Assembly (NCBI GenBank): GCA_020064725.1
Contig: JAGTWJ010000002.1
Coordinates: 310,001-374,000 of the forward strand
Reading direction: 5' to 3'
Source of the DNA: Drechslerella dactyloides
Taxonomy: Eukaryota; Ascomycota; Orbiliomycetes; Orbiliales; Orbiliaceae
Length of the DNA: 64,000 nt
Part shown: positions 30,488 to 41,098 of the stretch, piece after piece
How the letters are laid out: each line of letters starts with the position of its first letter
How positions within the stretch are numbered: the stretch's first letter is position 1
Notes under the pieces: generated by a model
Seen by the model: the letters and a program-made list of their open reading frames with translations, nothing else
Database searches by the model: none
Told to the model about the DNA's origin: nothing
Translations under genes and position numbers: made by a program

Positions 30488-31712
30488 ATGGCGGAGGAGA
30501 GGAGCCCGTTCGATCTCTCCACCGCCATCGAAGTATTCCGTTCACTTTCATCCTATCCCACAGCTCTCCCATACGGCCAGCCGCGTGACGACGACAATCC
30601 TAGCATCGCGGCATTGTCAGCTTTCTGGACGCCGACTCCCGAACTTGATCCAAGAAATGAGAGTCCAACGCGACCAAATCGGTTTCTAAACCTTCTCTCT
30701 TCTATACCCTGCACGAATAATGTCGATACACAGCGCGATGTTCAGGCGGCTGCTTTGGAGAAACCGTTGCCTGGTTATGCGCACTTGCCACTCGCAAAAT
30801 CTCGGCGTTCTCACAGGCATCGATCGTTGATATCACCGCCATCGCGGGAAGCAAGGAAGGAAGTCTGGGCGGCTATCTTACCAGTTCTGCGACAACGGTC
30901 CGATTCCGCTCCAAGACCTTCTCAACCTATCTTCAACGGAGACGTGACCCCCCAGGTGGAGGAAGCTACCTCTGGGCCGGGGATTCATGTCTTTGTTGAC
31001 TATTCGAACGTAAGGCTGTTGAACTGATACTCGTTAACATCGCTCTAAGGACGAACACAGGCTAATACTACTTTCCGGCTCATAGATTTCGATCGGCTTT
31101 TCCGAAGCCGTCAGGAAAGTGCTCGAAAATACACCCCTTCGGAACACGCCTCTGCCGCTCGTCTCCTTCTTGGCCCTCGCCAGAATTCTCCAGGGAGACC
31201 GACATTGCGAAAAGAAAGTTCTCGTCGGCTCTACGGACGACCCTCCAGTTGATGAAGCTCGTAGTCTTGGTTACGAAACTAGCATTTTGCAGAGGGTCTC
31301 GGCACGGGATAAGGCTGCTAGCAATTATCCCAAAACCTTGGGCAAGTCGAATTCCAAGCGCTTGGCGGAACAGGCGGTCGACGAGATAATTATCATGAAA
31401 ATGCTGGAGTCACTCGTCGACTATCCTCCCTCCACGATTGTCCTCGCCACCGGCGACGGAAACGTAGCCGAGTTTGGCGAGGGATTCTTCAAGGCTGTGG
31501 AGCGTTGCCTGGGACGTGGATGGCATGTCGAACTTTTTGCTTTTGATCACAATCTAAGTAAGTCGTGGAAGACACTTAGGAACCCCAGATTCAAAATCAC
31601 TTTGCTGGATAGCTGGTTAGCGGGCTTGATGCGTATGATCCCGACGACGCAATCTCAAGAAAAGCGGAAACGCAAGACGGGAGACGGCGACAGACCGAGG
31701 TACAAGCGGTAG
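30488..31712 (+). CDS. NYN-domain protein, putative endoribonuclease
   Basis: Two exons (30488-31009, 31086-31712) joined in phase 0 across a 76-nt intron (donor GTAAGG, acceptor CATAG) encode 382 aa. The start is MAEERSPFDL in a CACGATGG context. The N-terminal 165 residues are hydrophilic. The NYN (PIN-like) domain starts with IHVFVDYSNISIGF, whose Asp is the first acidic metal ligand, continues with KKVLVGSTDD, and reaches AVDEIIIMKMLESL and TIVLATGDGNVAEF, the other acidic positions. The domain ends with ELFAFDHNLSKSW and ITLLDSWL, and the tail is basic (EKRKRKTGDGDRPRYKR). NYN proteins are predicted metal-dependent RNases acting in RNA processing or decay. The intron falls exactly inside the first catalytic motif. 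It is tail-to-tail with the JJJ1-like gene. Confidence 0.82.
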
Positions 31713-31899
31713 GCAAGGGCTATTTTAAACAAGGTTAGGCGTCTGGCAAAGGTGGGCAACGGGCAGGCATGGAGTTAAATCTTCCTTCCATTCTTGGTTT
31801 TCGTCGTCCCTTGGGTGTTAAGCAGTCATGTTTACGAACTCCGGTGGTGGTACAAGCGCGCAGTAATTGAGTTCTGCGCCTGATCATGCCCCATTACAA

Positions 31900-33780
31900 C
31901 TAACGACTTTTATTTTGCTTTGAATTTACAGCAGTTGCATGGTTTTCTTGACGGATATGCTGGAACAGCTTACTTCGAGAGTCGAAGCTGTTACCACAGA
32001 CTCCGCATTTGTTCGCAGCCTGCCGGCGCAGATGGTTAGCACACTGGCGTCTGTGCATGCACGAGAGGGAGGAGTTGGTCTTCCGCATACCTCTGGTTGC
32101 TGTTTTGTTTGTTTGGCTCTCCTCCTCGCTTTTTTGGTGGGCTTGGCTTGGGAAGAAGGAGCATCGTTCTCAGAGGTGTCGTTGTTACTTTCGGTATCAT
32201 TTTGCGGGTTTCCTTGCGCCTGTTCTCCGATTTGGACTTGCTGTACACTTTTAGCGAGCGACTCTTCGGGTTCATCGTCGGATTCGTCTTCTGTATTTTT
32301 AGCGGGGCTCGCTGCTCCGGAATCATTTAACTCGACAGCGACGTCTTGATCTTCGCCGCTGCTCTCTTCCTGCAGTTTTGGCGGGGTCGGAGACGGCTCT
32401 TCGTCCAGATCCAATGATATACCGTCCTTCCGCATCTGTCGTTTTATCGACTGCACAGTCTTGATATGCTTCTTGCTCTTCTCGTGCATTTCCATTTGCT
32501 TCTCGGTCTTGAAAGTCTTGTTGCACGCGACGCACTCGTACTCTAATACCGGTTCTTCCTCCTCATCCTCGTCATCCTCCGTTTCGTCGTCCTGGTAGAC
32601 GTCCTTCGTCTTTGACCATTCTGCTTCGGTGTAGTTTGCTAGCTTGGCGGCGTTTTCAGCGCGGGCGCGACGGGATTGGTCTTTTGATGCTTCGCGCGCT
32701 GCGGCATTCCGTTCTTCGTCCGTCTGGAAATTGGGTAGCCATCGCGGGTCGCGCCTGCGTATATATGAGACGAATTGCTGGGTAGGTTTGTTTACATCAG
32801 CGGGTGTTCAATTGACCCATTTTGGTAGTTCAATTCTTTTAATGTCATTTGGTTATCTTTATTCTTACCTCAACAGTATCGTTGAATTCTCGGATGGCCT
32901 GTTCACGAAGCTTCTTGTTCTCCTTCTCCATGAGTCGCTTGACCCTTCTGTCTGGTGCATCCCGGTAGCGGTACTTATCTTCCCAGGCGAAGGATTTGGT
33001 GGTGGAGAATCCTGTCCAAACGGCATAGAACGGCCGGACGTAGTCCTGATAGTCGGACTTGGAGTTGCCAAAGGCAGGGTAGTTTTGGCAGTCGACGCCG
33101 GCCAGCGACGCCGCGGCTTCTTCTTCGCGCGCTATCGTCTCGAAGAGCTTGGCAGCGGTAGCGTAGAAGCCGTTGGGATTGCTGTCTTGCATGTCCATGC
33201 GAGTGGAGAAGAGAGAGAACTTCTTGAGAAGCTCGGCGGTGGTGATGGTTACATTCAAGGCTCTGGCGGCGGCGACGGACTCATCGGTGTCATCATCGTC
33301 GCGAAGGATTTGCTCGCGGTGGGAGTCGTACCATGCTCGCTGCGAATGTCCAGGTTAGCCATGGCCATGGAGGATAGAAGCTGGTACAATCGCGGGTCCG
33401 AGAACAGAACAGACCTCCTGAGGGTCGCTGAGGACTTCGTAGGCGGCCTGGACTTCCGAGAAGAGCTGTGTCGCAGCTTCGGCATTGTTCACGTTCTTGT
33501 CCGGGTGCAGCTCAAGCGCCTTTCGTCGGTAAGCCTTTTTGATTCTGGTGACGATTGAGGAACAAAAAGCGGCTGGTCAGTCAAGCCGCAAGCTTTAGAA
33601 CTGAGATTATTTGGCTATGCTGCCTTCGCAATGAAGATTCCGGACTAACTCATCCTGGTCGGCCGTCCGCTCCACGCCCAGCAGCGTGTAGAAGTCTTGC
33701 TTCATCGCGCCGCTGCCGGGTTTTGTGGCACCGGTACTCTCGTGCTCGTCGGGGTTCTGGTTGGAGAATGATGAGCCCAT
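31900..33780 (-). CDS. JJJ1-type J-domain protein with two C2H2 zinc fingers (60S biogenesis)
   Basis: Five exons (33780-33650, 33544-33415, 33339-32869, 32777-32091, 32019-31900) join in phase to give 512 aa. The J-domain (about residues 25-85) reads [33 protein letters not shown] and YEVLSDPQE; the HPD tripeptide that stimulates Hsp70 ATPase is intact. [13 protein letters not shown] after the J-domain is the JJJ1/DNAJC21 signature. A charged coiled-coil region follows ([21 protein letters not shown]). The two zinc fingers are [10 protein letters not shown]...HEKSKKH (about 325-350) and CGVCGNSF...HIRQENH (about 478-500). Yeast Jjj1 acts in the cytosol with Rei1 and Ssa to release Arx1 from pre-60S ribosomes. 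The 33649 donor (GTTAGT) and 33414 donor (GTCTGT) are non-optimal but restore the conserved sequence exactly. Confidence 0.92.
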
Positions 33781-34471
33781 GATTCCGTTGATATGCTCCG
33801 AGTGTGGCGCTAACCGGTGAAAGGTATCAGCACGACAGCTGCTGTCCTGCGATGGAGAGAAGTTGCGATATCTCGCGGCGCAGCTGGGATGAGCAATGAC
33901 TCCAAGGTGCAGTGTTGACTTTGCGCCGGTTTGACCAGTGCGAGGTTCTGAATTGCCTATCCGGAACTCCAACGCGCCCAACACAGTTGAGCGTAAACTC
34001 AGGGCACATTCCGGCTGCCAGCCAAATGCATTGGCGTTCTGCGGCTGACATAGGGCTGATTACACTGGCCGTCGATTTTGACCTTGGGTATGCGTAATTC
34101 TGACAGTTCTATTGTACTGCTAAGCTGCCCAGCTTCTAATACGCTTTCGCCCAGAGTATACAACACTGGTAAGCTTCCTCGAATTCGCGAACCATGAATC
34201 ATTAGAACATCTACAGCATGAAATCGACTCTTCGCCGAAGCTCGGACCTAAGAAAGTACCTTATTACTACACGTATCCCAAGTATTTGCAGCTATGCCCA
34301 TGCAAGCGTCAGGTCTCTTCTCATTTTAGCGAACTGTCGAGCCTGAAATCCCCTCAAGCCCAGCCCCGCTTGCATGCACATACAATACCTATTTTGCGAA
34401 TACTAATCAGGAGTCTTATCTGTTCATACATATAACCACCACAGAGGTAGTGTAAACAAGCAAACAGATCA
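33781..34471. other. Intergenic, no gene supported
   Basis: 691 bp including the JJJ1-like promoter and the 3' flank of F-box member 7. Short frames lack domains. Confidence 0.4.
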
Positions 34472-35152
34472 TTAAAACGCCCTGACCCCCATCATCCAAG
34501 GCACGTCGTCGTGGCAGAGAAATTCTACCCTCTGATCCCTAGCATCATGCCCTGCCATCACTATCCCGGCTTCTGGCGCGACGAGTTGCCCGAGCCACTG
34601 CAAGAACGCCCTCACCGACAACCGTACGTAGCCATCCTCAATCGTTGTTCCATCCACCTGCTCCCAGGGTGCTTTGAGCATTTGGTCCCCGCACAGTGGC
34701 ACTCCCCAGATGTACAGGTCGAAGGACGGCTCGCAAACTTTCTTCGTCCGTTTCGCCGGCTGGAATAGCGGCTCGTCCAGCAGCAGGAACTCCGACGCGG
34801 TAACCGTCCGGTCGCTAATGAGCACTGTATCGCAAGGGTCTTCCGATGTTGGCGGGAGGACGAGTCGGAACCGGCCGTCTTCCTTGAAAAGGCAGCTAAC
34901 GCCTCCAGTTGTAAAGATGTTATGTATCGCAGAGTTGGCGTCGGGGTCCGCGCAGGCGGTATATCGGCTGGCCTTGAGGAGAGGGCTAGACGTTAAGAGA
35001 CACCTCCAGAGAGCGCAGACTTGGAGGCAGCGGAAATGGTCGTCCCAGGATAGGTATGAGAGTATGTGTTCTTGAAGTTCAATGGGAATGGTTGTTATTC
35101 TTGCCAACATGTTTTCGGTTGAACGTTCAAAGTTCATTGTATATGTCGGCAT
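34472..35152 (-). CDS. F-box protein (array member 7)
   Basis: A single exon of 226 aa. The F-box (TIPIELQEHILSYLSWDDH, then CLQVCALWRCLLTSSPLLKASRY) resembles members 1 and 4 most closely. It is followed by AIHNIFTTGGVSCLF, an exact LLLDEPLFQP, and the C-terminal motif SVRAFLQWLGQLVA. It has the same minimal layout as member 3 although 10 kb and several unrelated genes separate them. The first ATG (35152) is used; MNFERS, six codons in, is an alternative. Presumed SCF adaptor. Confidence 0.75.
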   Translation of the reverse strand: MPTYTMNFERSTENMLARITTIPIELQEHILSYLSWDDHFRCLQVCALWRCLLTSSPLLKASRYTACADPDANSAIHNIFTTGGVSCLFKEDGRFRLVLPPTSEDPCDTVLISDRTVTASEFLLLDEPLFQPAKRTKKVCEPSFDLYIWGVPLCGDQMLKAPWEQVDGTTIEDGYVRLSVRAFLQWLGQLVAPEAGIVMAGHDARDQRVEFLCHDDVPWMMGVRAF

Positions 35153-36093
35153 TAATCCTCAAAGATATATTTGGAAGATTGGATTCCGGAGAGATTCTTT
35201 GAATCTAATCAACATTCAAGGATATTGTCATGCCAATTTAAAGAGCCGATGGTGCGACCTGAGCTAGCGCTTCTATAGCTTATATCATTATAGGCCCGCC
35301 TGGGTTTAGCTAAGCCCCTCTTGACAACATGACCAGGCCAAAAGCAGACCCGTCCATTCAGGCTATAGCGGCGTGAATATGTGTGGTCAGAAAATCCGTC
35401 AGCCGTCCTCATATCTGGACGACAGCTTATGGCTTGGCGACGGGCAGTGAATACTCAAGTGGATCCGGTGGTCCAAAACTACAACAGAGTAAATGCGTTG
35501 CTGCGTAATTCGCGTAACAGCAGCCGTTATCCGGCAGATTCAGCCACCACTACCATCCAGAACATAGCTCGATGTGATCATGATAATTTCCCCACGCATA
35601 GCGGAGGAGCTTCCAGCCCTGAATTCCACAACCGATCTAGACTCGAATTAATCTCATGAATGGCGATTGCGATCATCTTTCAAGGATGAAGCTGGGAAAC
35701 TGCACCACGTACATTTGCAAACTGTTAACTGCACACCTGCTAGTACACTGCAACACCGTTCGTTCACAATTCACTGGTCCGAAATACCCGTGCTGACGCT
35801 ATATACCGGATAATATCCGTCAGATTACGTCATCTCACAAGCTTTGAGATTGGCATCGAGGCGTCTACTGTTGTGAAGATTTCTTTTCTATGATTTATGT
35901 CTCTCGATATTTCTGGGTATTTTGGTGTGACGTTTAAACCACGAAGCCAGGACCAAAAAAAAACGCTGTACATACTCAAGTATATTTACAAACTCGAATA
36001 TCGCATGATATAATGGTGCAGGTGTATCACGGTGCCGATGCGATGATGCGCCAGTCATTGTTGGATTTGTATAGTTGAAGACCGACAGAAGAA
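35153..36093. other. Intergenic, no gene supported
   Basis: 941 bp with short, domain-less frames (for example 35381-35659). The left end is the promoter of F-box member 7. Confidence 0.4.
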
Positions 36094-36443
36094 CTAAAAG
36101 CTTGCATTCAGCGTTCCCCGGATCCCACTTGGTTCTGAGATGATGATACGGTATCTGGTCAATTGATTGGGCCCCAGTCTGAACAAAAGTTCGCCGAGGG
36201 TTTTGATATAACTCTCATTAGGTACATAAATGCTGTCCGTCTCAGGGAGATCGTACGACAAGTCCACTAAATACATGTGACTGCCTGCTGATTGGTAGCA
36301 AGACAGCTATTCTCACCCCAATTTTCCACACATTGGCGCAACACGAACACCATCTGCACGCCCTGGATCAGAGCAATGATGACGACTATATTAAGGAACG
36401 ACAGCTTCGAGCCAAAAGCACCTGAAATGATGAGGAAGCACAC
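36094..36443 (-). CDS. Possible 3' exons adding a membrane segment to the secreted protein upstream
   Basis: Two candidate exons (36443-36317, 36266-36094) fit the phase of the preceding gene if that gene's second exon ends at 36523 (donor GTAGCA) instead of reading to its stop at 36514. The first would encode about 42 residues that are strongly hydrophobic (VCFLIISGAFGSKLSFLN, then IVVIIALIQG), and the second a soluble tail ending GTLNASF. The phase match across two junctions and the hydrophobic stretch favour a real extension, but the 36523 donor is weak and a pyrimidine-rich spacer can mimic a membrane helix. It could equally belong to a separate short gene. Confidence 0.28.
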
Positions 36444-36513
36444 CTTAAATACAACGAGTGAGATACTACAATCCGAATTAGAGGTCCAGACTTCGCGTTC
36501 AGTGGGTGTACAT

Positions 36514-37235
36514 CTATGCTACCCGACGGCCCACCGGTGGCGTAGGGGGTGCAGGTGTAATCCCTTGGTGCCAACATTCTATGTTTCCGCAGGCCCTCGG
36601 TAGGTTCAGGTCAGGAGTGCACCGCCAGAACACCTGCGGCTTCCCATGGTTCCAGTCGCACATCATCCAGTTAACGAAGGCACCATTTGAGGTGACCAAT
36701 CGCTGACCGACGTCCGGCACGGTTTCCAGTGAGAATCCAGCGTCTCCATCGCCCAGAACAACTTCCATTGGCATCCACAGTTGTCCATCCGTGCAGGCAG
36801 GCAGGACTGTGCCCCACTGCTCGCCCTCGGCGCCGCGCTGCCAGATGAGATGCCCAAGTGGGTCAATGAACACGCGCCATATAGTAGCGTCATCTTCTTT
36901 CTTGTAGCCTATAACGCCCCAGGTTGTCGCGTCGAGCTGAAGAGTTGGAGCAACTATAATGATTGCATGCGTAAAGAGGATGCACAATGTTAGCCACTGG
37001 TTGGCTCTCGATCACATAGCTATATACGTGCTTCAAGTTGGACTCGGGGGGGATCTGGGTGGGATCTGTGCTGGACAGCTCGGAGTGCAAACTTACGTCT
37101 GAGCTCGTTGTACGCGCGCCGGTACTCCCGAGGTTTGTTTAAAGTCTCCTTGAAAAAGAATTCTTCAGTGGTGGGGGGAACTGTTGCTGACGCCGCAGTG
37201 ACGAGTATGGCAAGGAGGAATTTTGAAAATATCAT
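36514..37235 (-). CDS. Small secreted protein, Trp-rich, unknown family
   Basis: Exons 37235-37097 and 36953-36514 join in phase 1 to encode 192 aa. The first 18 residues (MIFSKFLLAILVTAASAT) form a clear signal peptide with likely cleavage after SA/T. The mature part has many tryptophans and five cysteines in its second half (PACTDG, MMCDWN, FWRCTP, RACGN, IECWH), with WGVIGYKK and WRVFIDPLGHLIWQRG segments that look like beta strands of a compact domain. The end is Pro-rich (ITPAPPTPPVGRR). No family recognised. It could be a secreted effector or cell-wall protein, or the lumenal part of a membrane protein if the downstream exons at 36094-36443 are used. The 143-nt intron is longer than most here. 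Confidence 0.6.
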
Positions 37236-38990
37236 TTTGACTTAGATTGATGTGTATCAATATATAAACGTAAGACGTACGAGGAGTCGAAAACAACAAG
37301 AATTTTCAAAGTCAGAGGGCCGATTTCTTGTATCGATTGACAGCGAGTTAATCAGCAGCTTTGCAATCACCGTGTCCATTGACCGGGCTGTATGGCATTA
37401 TATAGTAAATTACTCCATATATTCTTCATCTGTCCCACAGGCCGACCAGCCGTCCCTCGTTCGTCGCCTCGAGTACAGTGGTCGCACAGTCAAGTCAACC
37501 GACCTCGCCCGAATATCCGCAGAGCCATCTTGGAGACTTTACCGCTTCGAGTTCAATGCGAAGCCGACAGGCTTCTTACCCCGTTGGGCATGCATGCTTC
37601 ACCTGGCAGCAGCAACTATAGTAGGAACGGGGTCAATTTCGTCCATCGGGGAGCTCAGCTTTGACTAATCAGGTCGACCTCATTGTAACAATAATCGACG
37701 GTTTTATCTAAAAAGCCCGTACCTCCATGGCCTCAAGACCGATCATCTAATATCTCGCTGGTTTGCATTGAACTAGCCGCAATGATCTAGGGTAGCTACG
37801 AGCAACCATCCTCATTAGACCAATCAGGAACCAAAATGCCGGCATGTCGTGCCTTATGCCCGCGCCCGCGCCTATGCGGAACCATGTTTCCTTGGCTCAG
37901 AATCAGGAAATCTCGAAAGCAGGCTGCAGACTAGTTTCCGGGCTAAGTCTAACCAGATCTGCAGAAGGAATAGATAGGAACCGAACCCCGAATTCACGTA
38001 GTCCAGAGCCCAGCCCTCGCCTATCTTTAGCCCTGCGTTTGCATATAAGCCTATGTTCATGCTGAGCATCTGTATCCGATACTTCGGACCTACTGGCCCT
38101 TGGCATATGTAATTTCAGACAGCTGAATTGTATTAGTCCGTCTATTGTCTCAAGAGTCGAGGATGCCCGCAATGCGGGGTAAAAGATCTATAATCCGTCT
38201 AATGACATCACGTAATGAATGTCAACCGGGCAAGTTACGCCACATGAAACCGCCTATACTACCCTAAAAGAGAACTTCCGGACTTAAATTGACTCTGGTG
38301 AGCAAATACTAGCGACAGCGGTAGCGTCCCACAAGCGCTGCACGTGGGACAAGGCTGGCCTAAGCATGCCAGGGATCATGACATTTATATAAGCGCGATG
38401 TAAAGCGGTGTGACACATGAGAGATATCATGAGCACATATAAGCGCGACAAATCTTGACGCTATGTCAATTAATCCTAGAGATCGAATACATATGTCGGT
38501 TATACTATTCTCCGCCAGAAGTAGTTTAGAGTATTGCATGGGAATTGAATGGTTGCCCTGGCATTTCTTGTGGCGTGTATAACGTCGACGCAGGTGGTAA
38601 GTTTCCAAGTTCAAGGAGAATGATGGCACATGCAGAGTGGCTGCATGAGAAGGCGGCCGAATGCCGTTCGTTTGTGTACTCTACGTAGCGATTGCCGTGG
38701 GCGGAAGGAGTGGCGTCCACGTCAGATCAGTATTGCAGGCAGGAGGCAAAGCGCTAAATAAGTAAGTACTGGTTCATGTATTACCACCTTCGAACGCTTC
38801 TTGCAGATAAAAGTCGGCACTCCTTGATTGAGGCGTATCCGGTCGCATCCGCAACCAATCGATCTGTGATACAAGAAACTGGCATCAAGCTAGAGACCTA
38901 AACTACAAAGATTATCCATAATACTGGAAAAGAACCTGAAATCCATCCTTCATCAATCTTGGAAATAGGAAGCGAAATGCGCTACCGCTC
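37236..38990. other. Intergenic, no gene supported
   Basis: About 1.75 kb. Frames at 37252-37668, 37903-38172 and 38360-38629 show no domain, signal peptide or plausible splice partner. The region holds the promoter of the secreted protein gene and the 3' flank of the FAS1 gene. Confidence 0.4.
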
Positions 38991-41098
38991 TCAATAGTCC
39001 CACAGGGAAATGATATTACCGCCGGCCTCCTCCTTATACTGACCGTCAACCTCCTCATCATCTGCCTCCAACAATCCTTCGAACCTATCCTTAAATTCCT
39101 CAAGCGTCATTTCGCGCAGCCCAGCCTTGATCTCCATGTCACTAGTATCCCAGTGCTCAGCTTCGTCGACACCCGGTGGTGGCTTCCTCGGAGGGATCAA
39201 CAGATTGCTGACGACCTGGATCACACCATCTTTCGCAAGGCCGTCTTGCACCTTTACAGTAGATTGTCCATTGATGACAATGTTAATGATAGGACCGAGA
39301 TGGCCGATATCGATGCCGAGATGCTTGCCGTCAAGCAAAGTAGGGAGGTCGACATGGAAGTGCCTTCTCGGAAAGGTCTTGGCTTCCTCTTCACCTGAGG
39401 ACGAGGTCGAGTGGTAATATGCGTCAGAGTAGAGCGTTTCGTTCAAGACAATATGGTATTTGACAAGAGCTTTGAGGTACTTCCTGCCCCACGGCGAAAA
39501 CAGGAACGAGGACACCCTAGGAGGAAGCCTCTCCCATGCGGAGTTCGGTGGCGCGAAGAGGGTTGCACCAGTATGCCCGAGCGGGACTTCGTGAGTAATG
39601 TTGCTCAGATATACAGCAAGATACCATGTGCTAAATTGCGCCGGAAACAGGCGGAGGATACGAGGAATTGAAGGTGGTGGGATCAAGATGGAGTCGACGC
39701 CATGAATGATACCATTGCTCGCAAACTAATGCACGAGTTAGCAGGCTTGGCTCGCAGATATTCAGTATTCAGGCGCGACGCTCAAAAACTTACAATATTG
39801 GCAGCACGAATGTGGCTGTAGAAATTAACGGCGAATCCGTGGTGGCCAAGACCAAATCGGAGTCTTTGGGCCCCGCCAAGGTCATCAGATATCAGGGAAG
39901 ACGGCGCGGTATGGGCGAAGAGCAGCCTGAACATTGGATATGGCTCATTGAGAATATGGTAGGTTATAGCCTTCTTCTTGGCCTCCCGCGGTATCTTCTT
40001 GTCTCCCAAGAACTTCTTAAGCCTCTCAAAGGCGCAATTGGTAGGCACGAACACAGTGTGATTGGCGGTGGTGCTATTGAGGATGGCTACAAGGTCGTCA
40101 AAATGGGAAACTGCCTTCGCAAAGCTAGAGGTTATATTGGCTTTTGAGATAAGTTGCCAAATAGTCTCGTTGTGCCTGTGCGGCTTGAAATGATGCGGAG
40201 GCGGATGATATGGGGGGCCGTGATGTGGAGGCGGATGATGGGGTGGTGGTGGTGGATGATGGGGAGGCGATGGTGGGTGGTGGGGGGGCGGGTCGCCTGG
40301 ATGTCCCGGCGGCTTTGGTGGCCAGTGTGGTCTATCGCCAGGGTCGCCAGGAGGCTTTGGTGGCCACGAAGGTGGTTTTGGAGGCCAATGAGGGTCATCT
40401 CCAGGCACACCTGTAGGTAAAGCTGTAGGTACGCCTGGAGGCACAGCTGTAGGTACGCCTGGAGGCACGGCCGTAGGTACGCCTGGAGGTACACCTGTAG
40501 GCCTACCTGTCGGCATGCGTGGGCGCGATGTCGGCCATAGCATATCGCCTGGTGGCTCAGGAGGCCATTCTTGACCTTCGTCTCCGCCCGGCCCAGCCGG
40601 ATGCCTGTGAACAGACCATATCACCTCATCTCGATGTCCGACCGGAGGAAGTGGCGGGCTCTCATGATAGCCTTGATATCCGCCGGGATGATGGTACTTA
40701 TGGTGGAAATACCTGGGGGGCAGGCGACGATGGTAGCGCTGCGCGTGCCAAGCACCAGGATGAAAGCCCTCAAAGGTATTTATATTGATTTGACCATCTT
40801 CAAAGTGGTCTTCTTGGTGGAGGTCCCACCGTAAAACGTACTCGGGATGGAGGCCATCGTAATGCTCCGCCCGGCCTGTGCGACATTGATTGGGGTCAGG
40901 CGCCTGAGAGCCGGCGTCACCGTCACCAACGAGCGGTTTTTCCGCGTCGACAGGCTTGGCCTTGTCGTCCGAGGCAATCGGTGCCTGACGGTGGCTGCCA
41001 TCGAGGATGATTTGGTTGGTTGTTTGGCCATCAGGGATGACGAGAAGGGCGGCGGTCAAGACCGCGGACGCGACGGGCAAGAGAAGCGAGACCTTCAT
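38991..41098 (-). CDS. Secreted two-FAS1-domain protein with Pro/His-rich linker
   Basis: Two exons (41098-39794, 39725-38991) with a 68-nt phase 0 intron encode 679 aa. Residues 1-20 are a signal peptide (MKVSLLLPVASAVLTAALLV). Residues 70-190 are His/Arg-rich without a known domain. Residues 200-232 are 8-residue VPPGVPTA repeats, and 233-308 are WPPKPPG and HHPPPPP-type low complexity. The first fasciclin domain starts near residue 312 (ETIWQLISKANITSSF, HTVFVPTNCAFERL) and ends after the intron with GIIHGVDSILIPP. The second spans about 455-600 (GATLFAPPNSAWERLP, LKALVKYHIVLNETLY, DGVIQVVSNLLIPP). FAS1 domains mediate cell-surface adhesion, and fungal members are usually wall- or membrane-associated. 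The C-terminus is acidic and not hydrophobic, so a GPI anchor is unlikely. Confidence 0.85.
40402..40515 (-). repeat. Coding 24-nt repeat (VPPGVPTA units) in the FAS1 gene
   Basis: About four units of 24 nt encode VPPGVPTA-type octapeptides, with nearly identical copies around 40430-40490. The degree of identity suggests recent slippage. Confidence 0.8.

Noticed and set aside
32644..33558. 304-codon plus-strand frame
   Set aside because: Antisense of exons 2-4 of the JJJ1-like gene, crossing its introns.
36094..36276. Possible remnant of an eighth F-box gene (IKTLGELLFRLG resembles the VRxFLE-like motif)
   Set aside because: No F-box or LDEPL-like motif lies upstream in any frame, and the segment fits better as a last exon of the secreted protein gene.
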